Assembly (NCBI RefSeq): GCF_021462225.1
Contig: NC_061805.1
Coordinates: 31,885,958 to 31,949,957 of the forward strand
DNA length: 64,000 nucleotides
Direction of reading: 5' to 3'
Origin: Girardinichthys multiradiatus
Lineage: Eukaryota > Chordata > Actinopteri > Cyprinodontiformes > Goodeidae
The notes under the pieces are model-generated. The model did no database searches, had not been told where the DNA came from, and worked only from the letters and a program-made list of their open reading frames with translations. Of the stretch, positions 24,601-35,700 are shown in pieces. A program made the translations under genes and the position numbers. How positions within the stretch are numbered: position 1 is the stretch's first letter; every line of letters starts with the position of its first letter.

Positions 24601-24794
24601 AGCCATAATGCCATTGATTTAAAATCAACAAAATAAAAAAAAACATGCCACTCACAAGCAGGTTACACTAATCAACTAATGATATTTTAGACTGAAAATG
24701 TGGTGTAACAAACAAATTTAAATAAATGACAGTCTGATACCAATAAATGATTTTCACTAATTATCCGTAAACACAGAAAAACACGCACCCAGTA

Positions 24795-24855
24795 CGACCT
24801 CTAGTTGGCGGTAAAACGTTATATATTATAAACATTAAGAAGAAGAAGAAGATGT
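24795..24855 (+). mobile_element. LINE 3' tail abutting rhbdd3
   Basis: The phrase agttggcggtaaaacg followed by an AAG-repeat tail matches the 3' end of the minus-strand LINE at 23,548, in opposite orientation. Only the last ~60 bases are present. Confidence 0.5.
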
Positions 24856-25219
24856 TTGCGGAAGTTCGCGTTCACTGGGATTTTCTTACATCTCTAAGCT
24901 AACAATTTACTTATTTACGTATGTTTTTACTTGTGCAACATTTATCATTTAAAATAGTTGGATATCTGTAGGTTGTAGTTAATTATCTACCATGTCGTTG
25001 ATTGAAAAACAAGAATAAATCCTAGTCATCGCTTTCTTAGTGGTGTATTACTTAATAGAGTTTAGCTGACACCCTTCTAATTTTGGGTGAACCATATAGG
25101 CTCTGCACATTTAGGCCCTTCATCTTCTATGCATCTCATATGATGAGCATCATCAAATGTTTGTTTGCTAGGATTAATGTTGTGAAAGCTAGTGGAGAAG
25201 CTGCAGCTGATGTGAAATA

Positions 25220-25382
25220 ATGCTGGGCCGTGTCCTGTCAGCGAGGTCCTTGTTTGGGTCGGATCGTCCTGGATTCTGCCTGGTAACATTCGCATTGATA
25301 ACACTGATGCTGCTGATATATGCTGGGGGCATCCAGGCAAGTCTGAGCGTAGGTCCAGGAGGATACTTCCCCAGGTTCAGAG
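25220..25382 (+). CDS. rhbdd3: rhbdd3 coding exon 1
   Basis: Residues 1-54 with the first membrane segment; ends PRFR plus one base; donor gtaacc. Confidence 0.88.
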
Positions 25383-28335
25383 GTAACCATACTTTTAGAG
25401 CTAATGGATATGATGGACTGATTTAGAACTGTTTAACTGTTTTTTTCCTCCTCAGACGTGTTTCTGTATGCTCTCAGTCATGATGACTCGCCCACCCTGC
25501 TGATCAGCGTAGTTCTTCTGTTGCTGATGGGGCCATGTCAAGAGCGCCGCTGGGGATCAGTGGCCTTTCTGTTCCTGTCCATCCTCACAATGGCCACACT
25601 GTCCTTTATTTACACTCTAGTGCTGTTTGTCGGTGGAGGTGAGGCGAGTCGGATCTGTGGTTACTCTGCCACCCAACTCGCTCTGTTTACGGCTCAGTGT
25701 CGACAGGCCACACAAAGGAGGCTGCTGAGGTGTTTACCAGTCTGGTTCCTGCCATGGGTTTATCTGCTGGGTGGTTTGCTGCTGATGCCAGGAACACCAG
25801 CCCTGCTTCACCTCTGTGCAATATGCATCGGACACAGCTGTATCCTTTCCTGTGTATATGGTCTGTGGGTGCTTGTCAGAAAACGGGTGCATCTTAAAAT
25901 CTATAAATATAAACAAAACGTTTATTTATTGTAGTAATAAACATTGTATGTTCATTGGGAGCAATTCCAAAACTTAAACTCATATTATATAGATCCATTA
26001 TACACAATGAAATGATTGTTCATCTCTGTTAATTTTGACCATTATACCTCAAAGCTAACAAAAAACGCAACATTCAGTTCCTCAAAAATTTTGAATACTG
26101 CAGAAGACCAACAAAAAGAGGACTTTTAATACAGAAATGTCATCCCTGTGGAAAGTATATCATGTACTGCACAGTACATATACTCAGTACTTAGTCAAGG
26201 TTTCCTTTGCATTACTTGCTGCATCAATGGGGCGTGGCATGGACATGATCAGCCTGTGGCATCAGCTGATATGCCATGTTGTTTTTGCCATCACTCATCT
26301 TCCTCCTGACAACACCCCACAGATTCTCAATGAAGTTTATGTCAAGCTAATTTTATGGCCAATCGAGGACAAGGATACCATGCTCATTAAACCAGATATT
26401 GGTACTTTTAGCATGGTGGGGAGGTGTTAGGTCCTTCTGGAAAATGAAGTTAGCAAAAACGTTTTTATTCCATTCATTTTTCAGCTAATACATCTGCATA
26501 CAACTAGCCTCTTTAGCAGTGACCTTTTGTGAAAGAGGGTAAGTGATTGTGTGCTCAGTAATGTCCAAAGTTACTGCTCAATGGCTGGTTGCCTGCATGT
26601 TTTAGATGTTTCTCTGGTTCAACACAAAGTGTTGGTTCATTATCAGGCTGCTGCAGAAGTTGTGGCTATGCTGAGGACCTAATTCAGCTATGTGAATCAG
26701 TTGTGTTGGAGCAGGAACACATCATCAGTCATTTCTGTATTAATAGTCCCTTTTTGGTCTCATGTTTTGGTTCTAATTGTATTATTCTTGAGTTTTAAGT
26801 AGCTGTAAGCCATAAAAAAAAAACACTTCAAATATATCACCCAATGTATAATAAGTCTATATAAAATAGGAATAAAACCAGCCATGTCATTGTTAGAAAT
26901 GTTCTTTATGGCTCAATCAGTATGTGTTATTTTATTATTTTCTATCTCATTGTGGTTGAGATGTTTTTCTTTTCTTCTCATTCTGCAGTTAATGTGCAGT
27001 TTTTTGTCTAATTATTGTGTGTTTTTGGAAGGATTGCAACTTTCTTAGTTTTACTTCTTGTTTATGGCCATTCTTTATTTTGATCAATCTGCACACCTGT
27101 ATGGGGTTCTGGGACTCGCATTGGGTGTTTTTATATTTTATGTTAAGCTTCTCTGTCGCTTTCTATATCTTTGGATGGTTTGTAGCTTTTTTGGGATAAG
27201 GTCCTGGGCGTAAGACACCCTCTTGAGTCCCTCTGCGTGTAATGGTTCTGTTTGGGCTGGATCCCCCCCCAACTACAATGACTACATTCAAACTTTGTTT
27301 CTCTGTCAACTTATCCCTAGCTCCTTAATGTAACATGCAGATCATCAGCCCTTTATTGGTGCGTTACAGGAACTGGAGGAGACCAGAGTGTTTGATTTCA
27401 TTCCTAATTGGTTGTATGTTCCCACTTCAACCAGGTTCAGATTGCCAACGTTTGCAACCTCACAGAGGTATTGTAAATCAATTACATTAAACGTATGACC
27501 ATCCCTTTTAGATGTATTCTTGAATGTTTTCACATTTTGTCATGGTACATCCACAAACCTCAGTTTGATAGGAAGTGATAAGAAAATTATACAATTGTTT
27601 TTTTTTTTTTACAAATAAAAGTTTGAAAAGTCTCTCTGTGTGTACTGATTCCCCAAGTCAATATCTATAACTATATGGTGTTGGTTCATTAAAGATCCCA
27701 TTAAAATACATTGAAGAATGTGGTCATAATGTGAAAATATAATAATGTACCAAAAAGTGTATTTCACAATATGTCAAATTATGTTTTTGTTTAGATCACT
27801 TCCCCAGTTCATGGTTGTGGATCGTGCTGCTCCTCCACCAGAGAGGGGTCCTACAGTTTACAACATTCACCCATGGATGGAGCCATCACCTGCCTGGGTG
27901 ATGGAGGTGCAGTCTGCTGCTGTGTCTGAGGCAGAAGTGCTGGAGGAGCAGATGCTACGAGCAGGGATACTGGCTTCCTTACAGGATGCTCCTGAAGAAG
28001 GGCCTGACACAAAAGTAGAGCTCCCAAAGTCATCGGTTTCATCTCTGCGGTTAGAGCAGTTTATGCTGTGGATTTTGTAAATAATACTTTTTAAAATAGT
28101 AAATAGTTAATTCTGTTTTTACAAGTACTCATTTACATGCAGGCATCTACCTCTGTTTCCTCCCAGGCTTCAACAGCTGGAGAAGATGGGCTTCCCCACA
28201 GAGAAAGCTGTGGTGGCATTAGCAGCAAGCAAGCAGCTAGATGGCGCCATCTCGCTACTTATTGAGGACAGCATTGGCGAACAAGCTGTAGTGGTATCTA
28301 AGGGAAAGAGCCATCCACCACAACAGAGCACCTAA
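25220..28335 (+). CDS. rhbdd3: Rhomboid domain-containing protein 3, 5 coding exons, complete
   Basis: A multi-pass membrane protein of the rhomboid superfamily with a C-terminal ubiquitin-associated (UBA) domain. Splicing gives 1,116 nt, 371 aa (human about 386). Hydrophobic segments lie near 18-39, 64-79, 89-112, 123-134, 147-166 and 170-196. Ser125 in a GYSA motif and His181 in GHS sit 56 residues apart, as the rhomboid dyad does. A soluble linker follows, then the UBA domain at about 316-355 (LQQLEKMGFPTEKAVVALAA). The KSSVSSLRLQQLE stretch, total length and synteny support RHBDD3. The start is the first ATG in frame with the first membrane segment. Coding exon 2 is read through to a weak donor (gtgcat) because it completes the last membrane segment and keeps phase 0. 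Confidence 0.9.
25456..25886 (+). CDS. rhbdd3: rhbdd3 coding exon 2 (rhomboid core)
   Basis: Carries most of the membrane domain, with GYSA (Ser codon 25,665-25,667) and GHS (His codon 25,833-25,835). Acceptor ctcag. The 3' end at gtgcat is inferred from frame and topology; an earlier gt at 25,840 would leave a stop at the next junction. Confidence 0.8.
25887..27369 (+). other. rhbdd3: rhbdd3 intron 2, repeat-filled
   Basis: Holds a minus-oriented Tc1-like relic (26,120-26,560) and a piece of the palindromic repeat (26,590-26,730). The 26,880-27,250 stretch looks repeat-like but is unassigned. No further exon is needed to keep the frame. Confidence 0.6.
26120..26560 (-). mobile_element. Tc1-like transposase relic
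   Basis: Shares atgatcagcctgtggca and its surroundings with the relic at 5,485-6,563. Minus-oriented C-terminal transposase remains, without a usable frame. Confidence 0.55.
27370..27467 (+). CDS. rhbdd3: rhbdd3 coding exon 3
   Basis: Encodes ELEETRVFDFIPNWLYVPTS and further residues to TSQR. Acceptor ttacag, donor gtattg, phases fitting both sides. It forms the start of the soluble tail. Confidence 0.8.
27538..27745 (+). mobile_element. Tc1-like 5'-end relic in rhbdd3 intron 3
   Basis: Phrases acattttgtcatggtacatc and acaaataaaagtttgaaaag resemble the terminal region of the CAGTGCCTTGCAAAAG family. Confidence 0.4.
27795..28049 (+). CDS. rhbdd3: rhbdd3 coding exon 4
   Basis: Pro/Glu-rich linker containing VLEEQMLRAGILASLQDAPE, a ubiquitin-interacting-motif-like helix, and ending KSSVSSL. 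Acceptor tttag, donor gttaga. Confidence 0.88.
28167..28335 (+). CDS. rhbdd3: rhbdd3 coding exon 5 (UBA domain, stop)
   Basis: Encodes the UBA domain, with the MGF loop and SLLIEDSIGE helix, then a short Ser/Pro/Gln tail to TAA. Confidence 0.93.
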
Positions 28336-28507
28336 ACAAGCTCACATTGCTGGACTCGTTCTGTTACACTATTTGCACTTTTGAACCAAACTGGACACGC
28401 ATCTTGCTTGGGTTTTGCTGAGCTTCTGGATTTTCCCAGTGGGTTACATGAAGAACTTTTAATGACGACTATCTGAAAAACGTGGACAAAAATCTGAAAT
28501 GTTTCCT

Positions 28508-28513
28508 ATTAAA
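28508..28513 (+). terminator. rhbdd3: rhbdd3 polyadenylation signal ATTAAA
   Basis: Lies about 170 bases past the stop. A second hexamer, AATAAA, is at 28,634-28,639. Either may be used. Confidence 0.5.
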
Positions 28514-28644
28514 ATTGTTTTTATTTCCATAACAGCACTTCAGAGACTGCGGATGTGAAATCTTTTCAGGTATAAAAGTGTTTAATGAATACTTTTGTAC
28601 CACAAATTTAAGCAGGTGACATGTTAAAACCATAATAAAAACAT

Positions 28645-28650
28645 TTTATT
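28645..28650 (-). terminator. emid1: emid1 polyadenylation signal AATAAA
   Basis: On the minus strand, about 950 bases past the emid1 stop and only ~130 bases from the rhbdd3 signal on the other strand. The 3' UTR between 28,651 and 29,601 has no recognised feature. Confidence 0.45.
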
Positions 28651-29601
28651 ACACTTACCATCTAAGCAGGGTTATCTTAACACAGTAACACATTTGCAAG
28701 AAGAAAAAAATCAAAATACAAAATGGTTACACAACAGCTTACAACAAACAATTTTAAATAGTTTCACAATAACTGATATAAGATGAGAAGATGTTTTCAT
28801 CAGAGCAGTATAAGCAGTCGTACAACACAATAGTGGTAAAATATGTTCAAGTTTAGATAAGTTTCCTCTTTGTGTGTGTGTTTAAGATCTGAGTCTGCAG
28901 AGCGCTGTTTTAATTTCAACACGTTCAGTTTTTAGACTGCAGCACCATCTAACATAGATGCCAATGTTTGTGCAGATTTTATGTCAGAAACGCTTATAAG
29001 TCACTTATTATAACACACATCGAGACAAAACAAAAAAAAAAAACACCTGAAAACTACAAATTGCTATTTAAAAACACATTGAATAGAGATGACTTCATCT
29101 TTTTAGTTCACTACATAACACTGAGTTAAACAAGATGAAAGTATAAGAAAATTAATATTAGAGGAAGGAGGATGTTCGTAATTTTGTAATGCAGACTGTA
29201 CAAGCTCAGAGTACTTAAATAATGGACTCTTCAGATTGCAGACAAACTGAAAGCAGCAAAAACTCATTTCTGCTTCTCATTTCTCTAAATGGACCCTTAC
29301 TGTCTAGAACTTTTTGTCTCTCGACCTTGACAACGTGGGATGAAGATTTTCCTGTAGCTAAAAATACAAAACACACAAGCAGTTGTTCTTGAAGTCAAAG
29401 CAGTTCTCAGGTTGCAGATGTAGCAGGGTGTTGTGGAGTTATCAGTTGAATTTCCCTGAGGTGTCCCCCATTCCTAACCACTAGATAAAAGCCCAGACTG
29501 GGCACCAGATAAGGTCTGAATGTGCTGAATGCCGGTCAGAGACCTGTTGGAGAGGAAGGCCCAGTCTGTTATCCTCAGGGTCAGTGTGGAGGATAGGGGG
29601 G

Positions 29602-29735
29602 TTACTTCCCTCGAGCTTTGGTGTCGGCGAACAGAGGAGAAGCAAATCGATGGTGAAGCACATCTGCTCGCTTATCTCTGTAGAAACTAGGGGAGGATGT
29701 GCCGAATGGTCCATCCCCAGACCCTAGATCAGGTT
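29602..29735 (-). CDS. emid1: emid1 last coding exon
   Basis: Encodes [20 protein letters not shown], then a basic/aromatic tail ending ADTKARGK and TAA. It aligns with the human EMID1 C-terminus (PELGSGAG...). Acceptor caacag, phase 1. Confidence 0.9.
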
Positions 29736-32700
29736 CTGTTGAAGAAAGACAGCCATTGGAAAGGGGCCTCCCTGTCCATTAACATTTGTGGACACGTAGA
29801 CTTTTTAGTCCATTTAAGTTTTAACATGAAAACTTAAGACATTAGCAGACATTTAGAAATTAGGATTAATTATTCCTAATTTAAGTTTAACTTAAGTTGA
29901 AGTTTTATTTAAATAAATAATAGCTGTAGATTTATTGCACTTTTAGTTTGGGTTTACGTTGATTGATTCTTACCGTCCATCTGAACATAGTAACTAGGAC
30001 ATCAGGAGCATTAGAAATAAAGGTAGAACCTGACCTGTATTTGGACTGTTTTGATCTAGCTGAGTTATCAAAAATGTTAGCTTCATCCAACCAAGTTATT
30101 AAAGGACATTTTTCCTTTCATTACAGACTTCATTTTAGATGTGATTAACCTATCCTCAGAAAAGTGAATGTAGCACAGGCTTTTAAGGTAGCTGTAATAA
30201 AACTTTTACTTCAGAAACCTCTTTCAATAAAGATGCCTTAATTGATTACAGACTTATATTTAATCTTTCTTATCTACGATTCTTGAGAAAATATTTGCTA
30301 ATCAATCAAGTGTGTGAGCATTTACAGGCAGGTTTCAGAGCTCATTATTGCACTGAAACAGCACTGGTGAATAACAATCCCGATATTCTCATGGCGTCGG
30401 CTAATGGACTTTTGTCTTTGCCTGTCCTGTTAGATCTCATTACTACATTTCATACAGTTGATCACAGTTTTCTTCTACGAAGGCTTGAACATTCTGTAGG
30501 GATCAGGGGAACAAAAAACAAATCTTATTTGTCTGACAGATTCCAGTTTGATCCAGTTAAAAATGTCTTTTTCACACTCCAGTTTTACTTGTGGAGTACC
30601 ACAGGGGTACTTCCACTTGGTAAAATAAAGTTCCACATGGGATAAATTTAGTAATGAATCCATGAATCCTTATGAATCCAATCAGTATTACAGGCATGTC
30701 TCTAAGACATAAAAACCTGGATGACTTTTCATTTTCTTCTTTAAAATTCAGACAAGACAGAAGTTGTCTTTGGAATGATGCTGAAAAAGCAGTCCAGGCA
30801 ATTGTTACTTCAAGGCTGTACTATTGTAATTGTTAAATGTATGTGCACATATATTTATATTATATTGTAGATATGTTTATACTGTTTAATTTGTACTGTA
30901 TTGCACTGACTACGCCAAAACAAATTCCTTGTATGTCCAAAAACGTACTTGGCAATAAAGCTTTTCTGATTCTGATTCCGGAAATATCAGGAAGCCTGAA
31001 AAATTCTATTAAAAGCCTCCAGGTTATCCAAGACGCTCCAACAAGAGCTCTGATGAGAATTAAAAAAGAGAGATCATATTTCTCCAGATTCCCATTGGCA
31101 TCCTGTTAAATCCAGAATAGATTTTAAAATTCTCCTTCTTACATATAAAGATAATCATACTGTCTACTTTGAAGACTAGACCTAAGACTTTTCCTTTTTC
31201 TTAAAGCTCAAAATTAAGAGTGGCTTAGGTCATCCTGAGCTATCTCTATAGTAACGCCTTACTAGGCGTAGGCTTCTAAAGGACCTACTGACCACTTTTC
31301 CTCACTCTGATTCTTTCTCCTATAACTCTCAATTTATTCCTAATTTGCTAAAATTACTGCCTATAACTATATGTCATCTCACCGGGTTTTCTCTCCATAG
31401 ATGTGACATCTGGGCTGGTGTTTATGCGTTTAGCTTTTAACCTTCGTGGAAAGGGCTGTTGCAGCCAGTAACCTAATCTGCTCTTTTTATTCCTGGACAG
31501 TGTCACTGTAGGAATTGTTACTGCCACCAACTATATGCAACTGTAGATTGCACGACAGGACTCATAGTCTAACTGTTTAGCTATATCTCTGTTGTAGACA
31601 AAACTACTAAAAGCACTACAACTGCCATTAACTCTGTTCACGTTTCCTTTAACATAGAACATACAACTGAACTACTGCTTCTAAGTTTTTGTGTGTCTGC
31701 TCTGTCTTCTCAAAGTTGCTATCTGCAACAGTTGACGGCTGAAATACGAACACTAAATAAAAATGTTTTTCCTTTGCTAAAAATAAGTTGTTCTTGTCCA
31801 CATTCACCACATGGTTGCTCAGCACAAGGGATTCTTACAAAGTCTTGGCCTTGATTCAATTGGGTGGGCTTTGTTAAACAGAAAACATTTTACTAATTGG
31901 TATAATAAAGTGAATCTGACTGCACTATATTATATCTATGATCAAATTGGAATGTAGGTAAATGAGTGCAAGTCTGTCAACCGGACTGAATTTGATTTGA
32001 TGATATATTACTGTACATAAATTAGATTCGGTTGTCCTTCATAGTGCCTTGAGATGACATGTATTGTGAATCGGTACAACATAAACTTTATGTAATTAAT
32101 TTTTTTATAATGTATTGAAAATATATTTTTATGCAAGTTTTTTTGTTAAATGTAAATATTTATTGATTTATTTTTCTATTCCTCCATTTATTGTTTGTGA
32201 CTTTAGCATTAATATTATGGATTTTACAATTTATGCTTCTTTCTTGAAAGTTTTATGTCTTACTCTAGTTTATCATCCTCATCAACACAATTACATTTCC
32301 TCCATCAAAATCATTATCACCTCTGTTAAATACACATTTATGTACATTTTGTTTTATTCCTCCATGCTTAGTCTTGTTTCACTCATTATTCTGTTATTGT
32401 TTGCTTGTTTTTCATTGCCTACTGTTTTTATCTTATTAAAAGCAAAATTTTTGCCCTCATTATGAATAAAAAGCTCTCTATGAAAATATGTATTGTTTAG
32501 TCCAGGTGCAGGTACAGCCTTAACAGGGAACTATAACTGGTTCTCCTAAAATGATAGAGGAGTTACAATTATATATTGTGTTGAAGAAAAGATCAATCTA
32601 ATGAGGATGCTGTTGTTATTACGGAGAGTATGTTTTCTGACACTGTATCAGACAAAGCAGAAAGTTTCTATTTGTTATTTTTCTGGTAGAAGATGAATCT

Positions 32701-35700
32701 ATATATTACATAACCTCTCAAATATTAGATAAACATTGGATTAGATCATATTTTACAATTTACTTTTGGGTTACATTTCTTAATATAAGCAAAACAAGAT
32801 GCATAAAATTTGATCTCAAATTATGAAAATAATTAAAAGCAATCAGGGCTAATCTTAAGACCACTGGTAAAGCTTGGGGATTTTACAATTGTATCTCTTG
32901 GGTAAAAATTTTATCTTTTTCAACTGCAGGATCTACTTCTGAAACAAATAAACTAAAAATGACCTTTAGGCAGGTAAGAAATAAAAGCAACAGATTATTG
33001 TCCTTACTGGTGTGGTTTTTTTCTGTGCCTTCTCAAGAAACCATAAAAATATGCCTAATTCAGCTTTTCTATGCCAGAGCAACATTCAGACTCACTGTCT
33101 GTATAGAGCATTGTTGATAACATACATTTAAATAATTTGCAAAACTGTTTCAAAATAGTAGTTTTACTAGATTTATTATAGGCTAAAAAGGCTGAAAATA
33201 TCCACCATTTGAAAGATCCAAAATTGCCTTTATATTGTCAAAAAAAAAAAAACAGTGAAACACAGCATTCAAGAAGCACTGCCAGCATGTTTTCTCTATA
33301 TAACCAAGCATAGCTGCTAGCTGTAAGAGCCAGAAAGTAAGAAAGAAAAAGTCCCTGAAGAAAAATAAATTCTGAATAAACTTCATGACCAAATGACTGG
33401 AATCGATATCATAAGTTTAATGCCCAACCCAATTTAAAGGGGCTGGGATCAGTCATGTAAATTTCTAATTCATTTGCATCTCAGTCCTAATGGGGCAGCA
33501 AAGCACTAGTATCCCTCAAACCTTTTCACATTACAACCAGAAGTTTCAATATTGGGATTTTATGTGAGATCAAAATTAAAATAAATCCAGCTATTCTATG
33601 AAGGCCCTGGAGTGGAGAACTATAAAAAACAAACAATAAATCCAACTGAGAACCTCTGGCAACACTTGAAAATTGATGTTTACAGATGCTCTCCATACAT
33701 CAGCTTGAGCTTACACTTTTTACAAAGAGGCCAAACATTTCAGATCACTCGTACTCGTACTCATCGTCTTCCACTTCATCCGGGACCGGGTCGCGGGGGC
33801 AGCAGACTCAGCAGAGACGCCCAGATGTCCCTCTCCCCAGACACCTCCTCCAGCTCCTCCAGGGGGAGCCCAAGGCGTTCCCAGGCCAGCCGAGAGACAT
33901 AGTCCCTCCAGCGTGTCCTGGGCCTCCTCCCTGTGGGACGTGCTTGGAACACCTCCCAAGGAAGGCGTCCAGGAGGCATCCAGTATAGATGCCCGAGCCA
34001 CCTCAACTGGCTCCTCTCGATGTGGAGGAGCAGCGGCTCTACTCCGAGCCCCTCCTGGCTGGCCGAGCTCCTCACCCTATCTCTAAGGGAGTGCCTGGCC
34101 ACCCTACGGAGGAAGCTCATTTCAGCCGCTTGTATCCGGAATCTCGTTCTTTCGGTCATGACCCAAAGTTCATGACCATAGGTGAGGGTAGGAACGTAGA
34201 CCGACCGGTAAATCGAGAGCTTCGCTTTTTGGCTCAGCTCTCTCTTCACCACAACGGACCGGCACAGTGCCCCATAATTGCGGCAGCCGCACCGATCCGT
34301 CTGTCGATCTCCCGCTCCATTCTTCCCTCACTCATGAACAAGATTCCGAGATACTTGAACTCCTCCACTTGAGGATCACAAAAGTCCAAAACTGGTAAAG
34401 ACAGACCTCAAAAGACTTGAAGGTGGGATTTGACCTAAAGGTACTTCTACAAACTATTTTGTCATGGCGACTGATTACAAATGTGTGCCACTATTTTAGA
34501 GTTTTACTAGCAAAATTCTGAAAGCCATGTATCATTTTCTTTCCACCTTACAATTATGTGCTTCTTTGTGTTCTTACCATTATGTCTATCACATAAAATC
34601 CCAGCAAAATGCATTGAAGTTTACTGTTGTAACATGAGGAAAAGTGGAGTATGAATACTTTTAAAGACAATGTATATATATAAAAAATAAAGTCATGTTA
34701 AACAAATTAGAGATTGCGTCTATTATGTAAAGTGGTTTAGTAAATTAATTTAACATCTGCTGTCATCAAAGCATCTTCATAATTGGACAAGTGTATACAA
34801 AAGACATTTATGGAATACAACCTCTCAACTTTAGTGAATATAACAACAATTAAGGGTTTGAAAACAGATTATAAATCACATGTTTCTAACACTTGATCTA
34901 TGTTTTCTTCATCTAATTGAGAAATGAGGGCCAGCAGGGCTGTGGGAGTTTCGGTATTACCTGGCCAGATGATAGCCTCCAACAGTGTCACCCTGCGAGC
35001 CAGAAGCTCAAGGTCTGCCTGCAAGTCTTGGAACATCTGCAAGCTAATGTCCTATCAGAGAGCAGTGACAGGGGGACTTGTGAGGCTGCAGAAAACACCG
35101 TCCAAATCCTGGGGCTGCCTGTGACTGTTCCCGCCCTCTGTCCCAGCCGTAAGGTAATGTGGGAGTTTGGGCCCACCCACAGCTGTGACCCCTGCCTAAA
35201 GCTGACCCTTCCTCAGGCTTCCTACTCACCATGAATACCGATCATAGTCTCAAGGATTAAAACCCTCTCGGCTAAGATCTTCAGCGCCTCTCTGATCTGA
35301 TGTATGCCGTCCCCCTGTGAAGATAGATACAGCCGTCAAGGTAAAAAGCAGAAGCAGAAGGACTGCTCGCCAAGATGCAAGTCAGGTTTCTGATACAGTT
35401 TAGCTGTTAGGAGGTTAAAACAGTCCGAATATCTGTCCAACATGACTATCCATTCCTTAAATTTTGTCCTATATTTCCTTTATAAACATGCTGCTGAATA
35501 ATTAAAAAAATCATTCTCCGCCATGCTGGGCAGGCAAAAATCAGCATGCACATGATAGATCAGCATCATGTGGCAGCATAACAAAGCTGAATCACACTGT
35601 CAGGGTATAGAGATGACCAGAGATGAGGATCTTCATTCTCTTTATTTTCTTAGTTCCACAATGTTCAATCTCAACACAGCAAAGACACAGAAGTTACCCT

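Larger units (their letters stand above)
23504..25219. promoter_or_regulatory. ewsr1/rhbdd3 head-to-head intergenic region
   Basis: The 1.7 kb between the two divergent start codons must hold both promoters unless far-upstream non-coding exons exist. Only about 45 bases separate the ewsr1 ATG from a LINE 3' tail, and another LINE tail ends about 365 bases before the rhbdd3 ATG. In the middle (24,240-24,600) lies a Tc1-like 3' relic. I see no TATA box I would trust. Confidence 0.5.
29736..34960 (-). other. emid1: emid1 last intron, LINE-rich
   Basis: Holds an L2-type LINE (29,945-32,090) and a Tc1-like relic split by an RTE-like LINE (33,500-34,680). The 32,100-33,480 stretch is very AT-rich with no recognised feature. 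Confidence 0.6.
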
